Shown one piece after another: positions 6,367 to 15,032 of a stretch of 24,394 nt of DNA. The DNA is taken from contig JANMLV010000152.1 in the NCBI GenBank assembly GCA_031372705.1, forward strand, positions 1-24,394, read 5' to 3'. The position numbers were made by a program, and so were the translations under genes. Source of the stretch: UBA7236 sp031372705. Its GTDB lineage: Bacteria > Bacteroidota > Bacteroidia > Chitinophagales > BACL12. Within the stretch, counting starts at the first letter, position 1. Each line of letters begins with the position of its first letter. Under the pieces are notes generated by a model. That model made no database searches. It saw nothing but the letters and a program-made list of their open reading frames with translations, and was not told the origin of the DNA.

Positions 6367-6873
6367 ATGAAACATTTAAGAATAGTGCTTTTTACAATTT
6401 TGGCTACAACAGCTATATTAGCTAGCGCTCAGCAAGGTAAGATTGCATACATCAACTCACAAGAATTATTGTCACTTTTACCGGAAGCTAAAGATGCAAA
6501 TGCGAAGTTAACAGCTTATGCTAAAGAATTTGAAGCGCAGTATCAAGCTTATGGTCAGGAATATCAAAATTTAGTAAACGAAATACAAAACAACCCTGCT
6601 TTAACAGAAGTTGCACGTGAAGCTAAAGTTCAAGATGCTGTGATGTTAGAACAACGCATTCAGCAATTTGAACAAGATTCGCAAACTAAATTAGATAATA
6701 AAAAGGCGGAATTATTTCAACCTATCATAATTTCTACAACTGAAACTATTAAAGCTGTAGCAAAAGAAAACGGTTACGCTTATGTAATTGACAATTCTTT
6801 ATCAGTATTAATTATGGCACCGGAAGGAGATGATATTTTGCCTTTGGTTAAGAAGAAATTGAATATTCAATAA
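6367..6873 (+). CDS. OmpH/Skp-family periplasmic chaperone
   Basis: The 168-aa protein has a signal peptide (MKHLRIVLFTILATTAILAS, AQ cut). It has the Skp/OmpH pattern: 'GKIAYINSQELLSLLPEA' (24-41), a long helical coiled-coil middle rich in Gln, Glu and Ala (about 45-120), then 'AVAKENGYAYVIDNS' and a C-terminal 'ILPLVKKKLNI'. Skp binds unfolded outer-membrane proteins in the periplasm and delivers them to the BAM complex. An in-frame TTG at 6355 would add four residues, but ATG 6367 starts a standard signal peptide. It is a single-gene unit with its own promoter and terminator. Bacteroidota often carry several Skp-like copies, so I give no strict symbol. Confidence 0.9.
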   Translation: MKHLRIVLFTILATTAILASAQQGKIAYINSQELLSLLPEAKDANAKLTAYAKEFEAQYQAYGQEYQNLVNEIQNNPALTEVAREAKVQDAVMLEQRIQQFEQDSQTKLDNKKAELFQPIIISTTETIKAVAKENGYAYVIDNSLSVLIMAPEGDDILPLVKKKLNIQ

Positions 6874-6890
6874 ATATATTTTACACAAAG

Positions 6891-6923
6891 AAGCCGGCTA
6901 ATATGATATTTGCCGGCTTTTTT
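6891..6923 (+). terminator. Rho-independent terminator of skp/ompH
   Basis: AAGCCGGC (6891-6898) pairs with GCCGGCTT (6912-6919) over a 13-nt loop and runs into six T (6918-6923). It sits 17 bp after the stop codon. Confidence 0.85.
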
Positions 6924-6951
6924 ATTTGGGTATTTCAACTAACACACAATT

Positions 6952-8367
6952 TTAATTTACAATAATAGTTGAAGTGCTAATCGATTTGTTATGAAATAAC
7001 TTAAGGATGTACATCCCGGAGGGCATATCAATTTGCACTAATTCAGAAAATGATTCAGGCAAAGAATAGGCGTATACAGTTTCACCGGCAATATTGATGA
7101 TTTCAATTTTATTGAACGGCATATTCGATTCAATTGTCAACCAATTATTACATGGATTTGGATAGCTATGTATACTCGGGGAAACTTGAATTGCTTGAAT
7201 TGCAACTGCCGTATCAAACGTATCATAAATCAGCGCAAATAATACATTTTCATCTACTGTTGTAAATCCTGCCAACCAAAAGCTGCCATTGGCATCCATT
7301 TTTATATCATAAGCGAGATCTGCGCCGTTTGCACCGAAATATTTTCGATTAATTAAATTACCCGATAAATCTGTTTGCACCGCAATAATATCGTTTTCAC
7401 CTGATGAAGGGTTAAATCCAAAGCCGGTAATTACATAAGTGGAATCGCTTTCCACTGCAATGTCGTAACCCGCCTCTGCGCCTGCTCCCGGAATATTTAC
7501 TGCGAAAATTAAATTACCGTTGGTATCGGCTTCTGCAATTAAAATATCGAAAACTGCTTCAACAGGTGTGGCAGTTTCTCCTGAAAAAATTAAATTACCT
7601 GCGTTATTAAAATGCATTGCTTTGCAACCACTGTTTTCCGATAAATTAAAAATATTGTCAAATGCAATAACCCCTTCGGGAGATGTACGTGCAAAAAAAG
7701 GATTGTAATTTAAAGCATCAATTGCTCGGTCGCCGGAAATAATTAAATCACCGCCGGGAGTTTCGAGAATACTCATGCCATAATCATTATTGGTGGTGCC
7801 AAAAACAAAACTGTTTTGCACCTCTCCTGCTTGGTTAAAAATAACAGTCAATACATCGTTTCCAAATCCAACATCAGTGGTAGCAAATCCGGTTACTGCA
7901 ATATTGTCATTACTTAAAATGGTGATGCCGATAAAATCTTCATTGCTTAATGCTTCACCAAAACTTTCCAACCATATTAAATTGCCTGCTGTATCAATTT
8001 TTAATAGCAAGCCATTTGTTTTACCGGTTATCGAATCGGTTGTGTTGCCACAAACAATTAAATATCTATCATCAAATCCAATACAATTATTTACGAATTC
8101 ATTATTACCGTTTCCATAAGTATTACTCCAAATTTGTGTGCCGGTTGGGTTTATTTTTGAGATGAAAATATCATCCGAAAAACTCATTCCGTTTGATACA
8201 GTTCCGGCGAATAAAACGTTGTCAAATTGGTCAGGGAACAAACATGAACCTCTATTATTAGATGTAACATCACCAAATTGGAGGAAATTATAAGTCACTT
8301 GAGCATTCAAGCTGCAATGCAGCAGAATCAATAGTGTTGCCAATAAAACGTTACCCGTTTTGCTCAT
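6952..8367 (-). CDS. T9SS-sorted beta-propeller-like secreted protein
   Basis: The 471-aa product begins with a signal peptide (MSKTGNVLLATLLILLHCSL, NAQ cut). The body (about 25-390) consists of repeated beta-propeller-like blades: 'DIFISKINPTGTQIW', 'GLLLKIDTAGNLIWLESFG', 'DVLTVIFNQAGEVQNSFVFG', 'DIIAVQTDLSGNLINRKYFG', spaced about 50 residues apart as in SBBP/delta-60-type repeats. Residues about 395-471 form a T9SS type A sorting domain (TIGR04183 type) with 'SYPNPCNNWLTIE', 'IEIINIAGETVY' and 'MPSGMYILKL'. It is therefore probably moved across the outer membrane and released or attached. Its ATG is 23 bp from the upstream DUF5916 stop on the same strand, but a separate -7 box lies in the gap. 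Confidence 0.88.
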   Translation of the reverse strand: MSKTGNVLLATLLILLHCSLNAQVTYNFLQFGDVTSNNRGSCLFPDQFDNVLFAGTVSNGMSFSDDIFISKINPTGTQIWSNTYGNGNNEFVNNCIGFDDRYLIVCGNTTDSITGKTNGLLLKIDTAGNLIWLESFGEALSNEDFIGITILSNDNIAVTGFATTDVGFGNDVLTVIFNQAGEVQNSFVFGTTNNDYGMSILETPGGDLIISGDRAIDALNYNPFFARTSPEGVIAFDNIFNLSENSGCKAMHFNNAGNLIFSGETATPVEAVFDILIAEADTNGNLIFAVNIPGAGAEAGYDIAVESDSTYVITGFGFNPSSGENDIIAVQTDLSGNLINRKYFGANGADLAYDIKMDANGSFWLAGFTTVDENVLFALIYDTFDTAVAIQAIQVSPSIHSYPNPCNNWLTIESNMPFNKIEIINIAGETVYAYSLPESFSELVQIDMPSGMYILKLFHNKSISTSTIIVN

Positions 8368-8374
8368 CCCGAAT

Positions 8375-8382
8375 CAAAGATA
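8375..8382 (-). promoter_or_regulatory. -7 promoter box of the T9SS propeller gene
   Basis: On the minus strand this reads TATCTTTG, a perfect TAnnTTTG match, 7 nt before the ATG. It lies in the 23-bp gap after the DUF5916 gene, so this gene may be transcribed alone as well as by readthrough. Confidence 0.5.
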
Positions 8383-8390
8383 ATGCATCA

Positions 8391-10844
8391 TTATCCATTT
8401 TTCTTCAGGTAGAGGTAGTCGAGATAGTATAATACTTTGATAGAAAAATTATTACCCGTTGGCGAATCAAAAACGGCATCCATATTATCGATATAATTTT
8501 CAGGCAATAGCGTTCCGAATTGATAGATAGCATTTTTCCAAACAATATTTAATTCGCTGCCAGGCGCAAAAAACCAAGTATAAACTAAGTCAACGTTAAA
8601 GGCATTAAAATTAACATCATTACTTGAATGTCCGTTTTCATCGAATGAGTTATAAGTAGTGGGAACAAGGAGTCCATTGTCGCTCAGGTTATAGAACTTA
8701 TCGTACTCAGCATAGCTCCAATAATGGCGCAAACGAAGCGAGAAGCTCATTTTAACGTTTGGGGTATAATTTGCTCCCAATACACCTTCAAAAGTAACAT
8801 TATCGCGTCGACCCAAAATAATTGAATCGTTTGCAGTATTAACCCATCCAATGTCATTTGGCCAAAAATAGCGTCCGCAGAATGCTGTTAAAAGTACTTT
8901 ATCATTTACTCTGAATCGAGGTGAAAAATCAATGTTATGACGATACCTGCCTTCTTCGGCGAACCACCTGAAATTGCTGCTGACATCAAAAGCAAAACGT
9001 TTGCTATAATCGGTAGATAGCCATCCTCCTAAATTATAATTTATCGGATAGGTGTAATATCTACCGGGTTCTCTTGGTTCAAAATAATCGTATGTGGTAA
9101 CTGGTTCAACATAAATAAATAAACCTGCAAACATATAATTCCTAAAATTACCCCAAGCATCGGCGCCTACCGAAAAATTATGGAAGGCATCGGGGTCAAT
9201 TATTCTGGTGTAATTTACATCTATCGATAAGTGTAATTGATTTAAATGCCAAAGCGAATCAAAAGTATGGTAACTGGTATTTGCCATAAAATTCATTAAA
9301 TTGTTCATAGGCAGAAATCCTAAGTCATTTGGATTGTATGTATTTCCGGTATAATCATATCCAACATTGAAACGTCTTTTACCACCTGATTTACCGCCGA
9401 ACAAATAATGCTGCACACCATTTTGGTTGCTGCTTGTTTCATTAAAAAATTCTTGACTATATGACCCTCCGCCTTGAACTGACCAAATATTCGGTTTATC
9501 ATTTAATGCGAAAGTAGTGCCGGTAACATTTGCATCTTTAAATCCATTTTCTCGAATAACATTTGCATTTGTAAATGTTATATAGGAGTTATTTTTCAAA
9601 CTTTGATCAAAAACAAAAACATTGTAATTTGCTCTTGGTCCTGTTACTATATTATTTTTAACCCCTTCTGCATCTTCAACAACTGCAACGGTTTCAGCTT
9701 CAACGGCGTTAAATACACCTATTCCTAAACCACCTGTTGTTCTCCCCGAAATTTTTGCAGCATTTACTAATTGATTTTGAGAAGGGTTGCTGATTATTGT
9801 TGAAGTTGGGTCAGTTCCATACAGAACATCATAATATCCAATTGGAGTTCCTCCTACTCTTCTGGAGTAAAATAAATTTCCCTTATTAAATAATTCGGTT
9901 CCCTCCGTAAAAAATTGGCGTTGCTCAACAAAAAATACTTCAAATGGTGTAAGATTAAGCACTTGATTATCACTTTGCACTTGTCCAAAATCAGGTACTA
10001 ATGTCATATCTAATGTAAATGCGTCGTTCAGACCATACTTCAAATCGGCACCTCCGTTTATGCTCCACGAATTAGCGCGTACATCATTTGTTTTGTCATT
10101 AAATACATCATAGTAAGTTGAAAAATAAGGTGAAACCGACAAACGCACAGGCGCTTTAATGTTAGAAATTCCATTTAAAATTCCACTCTGATTAATAAAC
10201 CCGTCAACCTGCGGGTCAATTGCATTCCATGCACTTTTATCTCTGTTCCGTTTTACTTCTCGCACAAAATTGATATACCAACTTTGCATATCCTGATTAG
10301 GGAATCTAATTGCAGAGTATGGAATTTTTAATTCTGCTACCCAACCAATATCACTTATTTTCACACTGCTCACCCAAACGGCATCCCAAGCAAAATCTTC
10401 ACCATTGTTTGCACCGGGATACGACAAAGCTTCACCCTGCACACCACTTGCGGTAATAAAAAACTCAATTCCATTAACACCGTTGCTATATGGATCTAAA
10501 ATAACACCTATAAAATCGGCAGACCCAAATTGGTCTCTGGCAGATAAATCGCGTTGAATGCTATCCGGCTGATTATCATACATAGTTGCTCCTACATAAA
10601 TAGCCGTATTATCATACATTATTTTTATTTCGGTTTTAAAGGCAGATGGAATTCCCCAATTAAACTGAAACTGGGTAAAATCAGAAGTAGCTTCAACCGT
10701 TTGCCATTCCGGTTCATCTAAAACTCCATCAATGGTAACTTGCGATGCTATTCTGCTTGCATTTAATTGTTTGCGTTGGATTTCCTGTGCAGATGCATCG
10801 TGTATTACAAGAGCACAAATAATTGAGAGTAAAAGTGGGCGCAT
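8391..10844 (-). CDS. DUF5916 outer-membrane protein with N-terminal CBM9-like domain
   Basis: The 817-aa product starts with a signal peptide (MRPLLLSIICALVIHDASAQ). Residues about 25-210 match the carbohydrate-binding family 9-like fold: 'VTIDGVLDEPEWQ', 'TEIKIMYDNTAIYVGATMYD', 'DFIGVILDPYSNGVNGIEFF', 'GWVAELKIPYSAIRFP' and 'WYINFVREVKRNRDKSAW'. The rest is a DUF5916-type region rich in alternating beta strands and aromatic residues ('FFVEQRQFFTEG', 'LFYSRRVGG'), probably an outer-membrane barrel. The ligand is unknown. An in-frame TTG at 10868 would add eight residues; ATG 10844 is chosen because it gives a clean signal peptide. A weak -7 box (TACTATTG, 10866-10873) precedes it. Confidence 0.88.
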   Translation of the reverse strand: MRPLLLSIICALVIHDASAQEIQRKQLNASRIASQVTIDGVLDEPEWQTVEATSDFTQFQFNWGIPSAFKTEIKIMYDNTAIYVGATMYDNQPDSIQRDLSARDQFGSADFIGVILDPYSNGVNGIEFFITASGVQGEALSYPGANNGEDFAWDAVWVSSVKISDIGWVAELKIPYSAIRFPNQDMQSWYINFVREVKRNRDKSAWNAIDPQVDGFINQSGILNGISNIKAPVRLSVSPYFSTYYDVFNDKTNDVRANSWSINGGADLKYGLNDAFTLDMTLVPDFGQVQSDNQVLNLTPFEVFFVEQRQFFTEGTELFNKGNLFYSRRVGGTPIGYYDVLYGTDPTSTIISNPSQNQLVNAAKISGRTTGGLGIGVFNAVEAETVAVVEDAEGVKNNIVTGPRANYNVFVFDQSLKNNSYITFTNANVIRENGFKDANVTGTTFALNDKPNIWSVQGGGSYSQEFFNETSSNQNGVQHYLFGGKSGGKRRFNVGYDYTGNTYNPNDLGFLPMNNLMNFMANTSYHTFDSLWHLNQLHLSIDVNYTRIIDPDAFHNFSVGADAWGNFRNYMFAGLFIYVEPVTTYDYFEPREPGRYYTYPINYNLGGWLSTDYSKRFAFDVSSNFRWFAEEGRYRHNIDFSPRFRVNDKVLLTAFCGRYFWPNDIGWVNTANDSIILGRRDNVTFEGVLGANYTPNVKMSFSLRLRHYWSYAEYDKFYNLSDNGLLVPTTYNSFDENGHSSNDVNFNAFNVDLVYTWFFAPGSELNIVWKNAIYQFGTLLPENYIDNMDAVFDSPTGNNFSIKVLYYLDYLYLKKNG

Positions 10845-10950
10845 ACCTGAAAGTATTAATCGATGCAATAGTAAGCCGATTATTTGAGTCTAAATTATAA
10901 GGTTTTGTTAATGGGTGTTAAAGGTTGTAATTAAGGAATATCATTCAACA

Positions 10951-10976
10951 AAAAAGCCGGAATTAACCGGCTTTTT
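10951..10976 (-). terminator. Terminator after the esterase gene
   Basis: AAAAAGCCGG (10951-10960) and CCGGCTTTTT (10967-10976) form a perfect 10-bp stem with a 6-nt loop, symmetric enough to act in both directions. It ends the minus-strand esterase transcript before the DUF5916 gene. Confidence 0.85.
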
Positions 10977-10993
10977 ATTTAAAAATTTATTTT

Positions 10994-11953
10994 CTATTGG
11001 ACTGTAGGACTTCCTTGTAAATATCCTAATCCTATTAGAAATTCATCTGTTAATTTCAGTGACTCTTTATAATATTTGCCGTCCATAAATTTGATGCTGG
11101 TGAATCCGTGTTTCATGCCTTCATAAGTATGCAAATCGATGCGGTTGCCTGCTTTTTGATAATCGTCGCAAAACTGCTTTACGAAAGGGTATCCGCTAAT
11201 TTTATCTGCCGTGCCATGAAATGCAATTGCAGGTGGCATGCCCGAAGTAATATGAGTAAGCGGATTTACTTCACCTGCATGCGATTCGCTGTCAGGCGCT
11301 TTTTCATCATCTTTAAACTTTACGATACGAAATTTATGTTCCATTGAATTCACAACCGGGTTTAACAATACCATTGCATTTGGCTTTGACGAAAAAGCCG
11401 TATTGTCGTTAGCATCTTGCCATTTTGCATCATCTATTGCACAGGTTAACGCCAAAAATGCTCCTGCAGAACCACCACCAACAATCACTTTGTTAGGGTC
11501 AATGTTTAGTTCTTTAGCATGTTCACGCACATATCTAACTGCGCTTTTAGCATCTACAACACAATTAATGGCATTGCCTTTATTGCGGGAAATTACACGA
11601 TAATCTGCTGTTATGGCAACGATGCCGCGACTTGCAAAGTACTGACAGTGTTGTTCATATTGCGCGGGACTACCGTGAATAAATGCACCTCCGAAAAAGT
11701 ATATAATAACAGGAACAGGGTCTTTCTTTTTGAGTTTTTCGGGGTTGTAAATGTTTAAATGCATTTCAACCGTATCGTTAATTTTTTTGTAGACAGGGGT
11801 TTCACTGGCGGTGTTTAAAACCGGCGCATAGCTTTCAGGATTGCCGGCATCGTCTTGCATTTCGCCTAATGTTTGGTCTTTTTTCTCAAGTTTCGACTTG
11901 CAAGAACCTAATAAAACTGTTGCTACGGCTAAGGATAAGAGCAATTTTTTCAT
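10994..11953 (-). CDS. Lipoprotein alpha/beta hydrolase (esterase/lipase-like, BD-FAE type)
   Basis: The 319-aa product carries a lipoprotein signal MKKLLLSLAVATVLLGSC, lipid Cys18. The hydrolase domain (about 65-310) has an oxyanion-loop 'YFFGGAFIHGSP' (85-96, a variant of HGGG), nucleophile Ser162 in 'GGGSAGAF', acid Asp250 in 'HGTADKISG' and His282 in 'MKHGF'. These fit carboxylesterase/acetyl-esterase-type enzymes of the HSL/BD-FAE group. The substrate is unknown; acetylated polysaccharide or ester lipids are possible. An in-frame TTG at 12001 lies inside the -33 promoter element and so cannot be the start. It is a single gene between its own promoter and terminator. Confidence 0.88.
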   Translation of the reverse strand: MKKLLLSLAVATVLLGSCKSKLEKKDQTLGEMQDDAGNPESYAPVLNTASETPVYKKINDTVEMHLNIYNPEKLKKKDPVPVIIYFFGGAFIHGSPAQYEQHCQYFASRGIVAITADYRVISRNKGNAINCVVDAKSAVRYVREHAKELNIDPNKVIVGGGSAGAFLALTCAIDDAKWQDANDNTAFSSKPNAMVLLNPVVNSMEHKFRIVKFKDDEKAPDSESHAGEVNPLTHITSGMPPAIAFHGTADKISGYPFVKQFCDDYQKAGNRIDLHTYEGMKHGFTSIKFMDGKYYKESLKLTDEFLIGLGYLQGSPTVQ

Positions 11954-11971
11954 AAATGTGTAATTTGAGTG

Positions 11972-12002
11972 CAAAGTTAAGGGAATTGGCTTAGTAGGCA
12001 AA
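11972..12002 (-). promoter_or_regulatory. Promoter of the esterase gene
   Basis: On the minus strand TTTG (11999-12002), a 19-nt spacer, then TAACTTTG (11972-11979): a full Bacteroidota consensus. The ATG at 11953 is 18 nt beyond the -7 box. Confidence 0.75.
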
Positions 12003-12206
12003 TAATTTGTGGGGTTTGGATAGCATTTACAGAGAATTTGAAGTCAACAGGTTAAACAGCAAATTGGGGTTGATTGACCGAAATTTACTATTTAGTGTTA
12101 TTCGCTATCTTTAACCGTAAGTTGTTTACCAATTATCCTGTAACTTGTTTTGACAGTAACCAACAGACAAATAGCTAATTAACATCATTAAAATGCAACT
12201 TTATCG

Positions 12207-13772
12207 ATGCCGCATATTTATCTATTTATTTTAGGGGTGATAATTAGTCTGTTTGCATTTTTCTGCATTGTCACTAACAAATCTAACACAATCATTTACT
12301 TTTCAATTTTTATTGCAGCGTTTTCAATTCGATTATTTGTTGCCTTACAAGACCCATTTTTACATAGTTACGATGAACGATATCATGCATTAGTAGGATC
12401 AAATTTAACAGAACATTCCTTAAAACCGACACTTAAAAATGAGCCGATATTACCCTACGACTATAAAGATTGGCAATCGAACCACATTTGGGTGCATAAG
12501 CAACCGGTGTTTTTATGGCAAATTGCGTTGAGCATATCTATTCTTGGAAATAATGAAATTGCAGTCAGATTGCCAAGTGTTTTAATGGGCGCAATACTCA
12601 CCTTGTTAATTTTTAGAATAGGCTCATTGTATCACAACAAGCGAGTAGGTTTTATAAGCTGCATTTTATTTATGTTTTCCTTTTTTCAATTAGAGCAAAC
12701 GGCAGGCGTAATTGGGATGGATCACAATGATATTGCCTTTAGCTTTTATGTAACCTTATCTATTTGGGCTTACTTGGAATATAAAATTCGTGGTCATCAA
12801 AAATTCATTTATTTAATAGCACTGTTTTCGGCATTTGCCGTTCTAAACAAATGGCTACCGGGCTTAGTTGTGTATGGCATCTGGCTAATTGACATACTAA
12901 TTCAAAACCGACATAGTCCGGGGTTAAAAAAACTAAAGGGAATTACAATATCACTTATCCTATCTTCAATAATTTGGGGTGCTTGGCAAGTGTATATCTT
13001 GCTCCGATGGCCTTTAGAAAGTAAATTTACATATGCATTTAATAGTCGGCATTTTACCGAGGCTCTTGAACTACATGGTGGTAATTTCTGGTATCATTTT
13101 AATATGTACAACAAACAATATGGCAATTGGACTATTCCATTTTTAATTATTGGGTGCTATTATTTTTTTGTCAAAAAGAAGGAAAATAACATTGCAATAT
13201 TGTATTTATTTATTGCATTAACAACCTATACTGTATTTTCTATTGCTGCAACTAAATCGTTTGCATATGTATTTTATATAAGCCCATTTCTATTCTTAAT
13301 AATTGGGGTTGGATTTAATTATTGCTATGAAGCAATATCAAAATACTTAAAATTCAAACTATTAAAAATTGGGCTGCTTTTTATAAGTTTAATCGGTATG
13401 GCAACTATGTCAGTTTCATTTCATAAATTATACCGCTCCCACTCATTGGGCAAATCTGATTATATTAATAATTATCGCGATGCATTAAGTTGGAACGCCT
13501 CATTGTATAAGCAACTCGACACTGCAGCCGCTAATTATGATATAATTTTTAACTGCCGAGCCAACCAACACATTGATGCCGAATTTTATTCATCGAAAAT
13601 TGTCTATAGTTGGTACCCTGATAGTTTAACCATCGATAGCCTTCAAAACGCAGGTTATAAAATTGCCGCTTTTACCAGTTTCGGGAAGCAGATTTTACCG
13701 GCTTACATAAAAACAAATCCCCAAATTTTAATTTTAAACATGGTTCAAAAAGAGGAAGACCGGGATGAATAA
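12207..13772 (+). CDS. GT39/ArnT-type membrane glycosyltransferase
   Basis: The 521-aa protein is polytopic, with about 10-12 hydrophobic segments in the first 400 residues and a soluble, mixed C-terminal part. It fits the PMT/ArnT (GT-C, GT39/GT83) family: 'DERYH' (56-60) in the first periplasmic loop holds the catalytic-type acidic residue, and 'HKQP' (97-100) followed by 'NNEIAVRLPSVLMGAILTLL' (115-134) matches the family's 'KPP...RLPS' block. Such enzymes transfer a sugar from a polyprenyl-phosphate donor to lipid, protein or glycan acceptors on the periplasmic side. Neither donor nor acceptor can be told here. It stands alone; a weak -7 box (TATCTTTA, 12106-12113) lies upstream. Confidence 0.88.
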   Translation: MPHIYLFILGVIISLFAFFCIVTNKSNTIIYFSIFIAAFSIRLFVALQDPFLHSYDERYHALVGSNLTEHSLKPTLKNEPILPYDYKDWQSNHIWVHKQPVFLWQIALSISILGNNEIAVRLPSVLMGAILTLLIFRIGSLYHNKRVGFISCILFMFSFFQLEQTAGVIGMDHNDIAFSFYVTLSIWAYLEYKIRGHQKFIYLIALFSAFAVLNKWLPGLVVYGIWLIDILIQNRHSPGLKKLKGITISLILSSIIWGAWQVYILLRWPLESKFTYAFNSRHFTEALELHGGNFWYHFNMYNKQYGNWTIPFLIIGCYYFFVKKKENNIAILYLFIALTTYTVFSIAATKSFAYVFYISPFLFLIIGVGFNYCYEAISKYLKFKLLKIGLLFISLIGMATMSVSFHKLYRSHSLGKSDYINNYRDALSWNASLYKQLDTAAANYDIIFNCRANQHIDAEFYSSKIVYSWYPDSLTIDSLQNAGYKIAAFTSFGKQILPAYIKTNPQILILNMVQKEEDRDE

Positions 13773-14183
13773 TCAACCTAGTGACGGCATAAATCGAACC
13801 TAACACTTACCAATTAGCCTCAAACCTAAGCCATACCATTTTAGATAAATAAACCTATATTTACGCTCAAAACACCAAAAAAACTATGAAAAACCTAATT
13901 ATTTGCCTGCTTACAGGCTTATTTTTAAGAACTCTCGTCGTTGCCCATGTTTTTGCAAAGAACATATCCTTAAATAAGCACATCAATACTTTAGCTGCAA
14001 ATTGATGCAGAATTTTATTAATCAAAAACTAATTCTGAATGGTTTTATTCTAAAAAGAAGATTGTAAACTTTAGATGCATAGGCTAGAAAATCGCTTTTT
14101 CGCAAGTATCGGAATGCATGCTTTACTAGCTTTTGTAAAAAAAAACTTGGTTATTGTAAATTTACACATATTACCAACAAAGT
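13773..14183. other. Gene-poor stretch
   Basis: Between the glycosyltransferase stop and the terminator of the lipoprotein gene the only suggestive item is a 39-codon signal-peptide-like ORF at 13886. A further 36-codon ORF (14075-14185) has no supporting features. The base composition is more A/T-rich than flanking genes and all frames are broken. Confidence 0.5.
13886..14005 (+). pseudogene. Orphan signal-peptide ORF, possible 5' remnant of a secreted-protein gene
   Basis: A 39-codon ATG ORF starts MKNLIICLLTGLFLRTLVVA, a positively charged start plus hydrophobic core and an Ala-rich exit (HVFAK) like a signal peptide, then ends after 15 more residues. A TATATTTA box, one base from the -7 consensus, lies about 30 bp upstream. 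No open frame continues beyond the stop. It could be the 5' end of a deleted secreted-protein gene or a real mini-protein. Confidence 0.35.
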
Positions 14184-14218
14184 AAAATCTCTCTAAATAA
14201 TCGATTTAGAGAGATTTT
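14184..14218 (-). terminator. Long-stem terminator of the lipoprotein gene
   Basis: Two perfect 15-bp arms (14184-14198 and 14204-14218) flank the 5-nt loop AATCG. The stem begins AAAA and ends TTTT, so it can act on both strands. It lies 47 bp beyond the stop of the minus-strand gene. Confidence 0.75.
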
Positions 14219-14265
14219 CTAAATAGTTTTATGACTTCATTTTTTAATGTCGTCTTTTACTAAAA

Positions 14266-14889
14266 TCAATCTATAACATAAGGCATTTTGTTGCTTGCAT
14301 ATCTCATTAACTCGTCAACTAATGACGATGGACTGCTTCCAACTCCTCCAGTATATTTATGATCGAAATTCCAAATTAGTTTTTGAGTAGCTTTATCGTG
14401 TATACTTAAGGTTACACTTACTTCATTTGTAGCACCCCACCCTCCGGTAAGTAAACCCAACGCTATTGCACCACCTTCTGACATTGGCTTTGACATTGCA
14501 AAACTCGAAGCAATAACACCATCTACACCTAATATTTCAGCCAATTCTGCTGGTGTATAAATACTTTCAGGATACCCTGCTTTAGCCAATTTAGCCTTAG
14601 TAGTTTCAATATCTAATATCTCCGGTCTAATTTTTCCTTGCATTTTCCGTTTCAACATCCATGCATGAATTTCCTTTTGAAAGTTTAAACTTTCAGTAAT
14701 TTGCTGCTCTTTCATAGTTTCAATATCAATCTTCTTGCTAGCAGCGATAGAAACTGTTGGAGGGAGGACTGCAACAAGTTTATGGTTTTGAGCAATAGAA
14801 AATGAGTCGGGCGCATAGTAAATTTTAGCGCAAGATGAAATAAGGATGAATCCGATTAATAAATAGGATGCTGATAGGATAGTCTTCAT
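14266..14889 (-). CDS. Conserved lipoprotein of unknown function
   Basis: The 207-aa product has a lipoprotein signal (MKTILSASYLLIGFILISSC; lipobox ISSC). The mature part has 'LVAVLPPTVSIAASKKIDIE' (about 38-57), 'SLNFQKEIHAWMLKRKMQGK', 'YTPAELAEILGVDGVIAS', 'LGLLTGGWGATNEVSVTLSIHD' and 'GSSPSSLVDELMRYASNKMPY'. The 'AVLPP' strand followed by an alpha/beta pattern and 'GVDGVI' recalls the fold of CsgG/TolB-N-like and DUF799-type lipoproteins, and I recall close homologues in other Bacteroidota labelled only hypothetical. An upstream in-frame TTG (14943) is rejected because the signal starts at ATG 14889. A TATATTTG -7 box (14909-14916) is 19 nt upstream. Confidence 0.8.
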   Translation of the reverse strand: MKTILSASYLLIGFILISSCAKIYYAPDSFSIAQNHKLVAVLPPTVSIAASKKIDIETMKEQQITESLNFQKEIHAWMLKRKMQGKIRPEILDIETTKAKLAKAGYPESIYTPAELAEILGVDGVIASSFAMSKPMSEGGAIALGLLTGGWGATNEVSVTLSIHDKATQKLIWNFDHKYTGGVGSSPSSLVDELMRYASNKMPYVID

Positions 14890-14908
14890 AAGTGATTTTA
14901 TTTTAAAA

Positions 14909-14916
14909 CAAATATA
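14909..14916 (-). promoter_or_regulatory. -7 promoter box of the conserved lipoprotein gene
   Basis: On the minus strand this reads TATATTTG, matching TAnnTTTG, 19 nt before the ATG. The -33 element is not clear. Confidence 0.45.
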
Positions 14917-15032
14917 TATAAAATATTGATTATTGCTTGCCAACTTCTAAAATTTTAATAAATCGTTTAAATACCATTAATAATTTACCCAACAAAAAAA
15001 ACTTAAAGGCAACCTGATTAAGTTTAATTGAA

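Noticed and set aside
12193..12234. 13-codon upstream ORF overlapping the glycosyltransferase start
   Set aside because: It is too short to support and is expected by chance in AT-rich DNA.
14075..14185. 36-codon ORF in the gene-poor stretch
   Set aside because: There is no promoter, signal or recognised motif, and it ends in the terminator.
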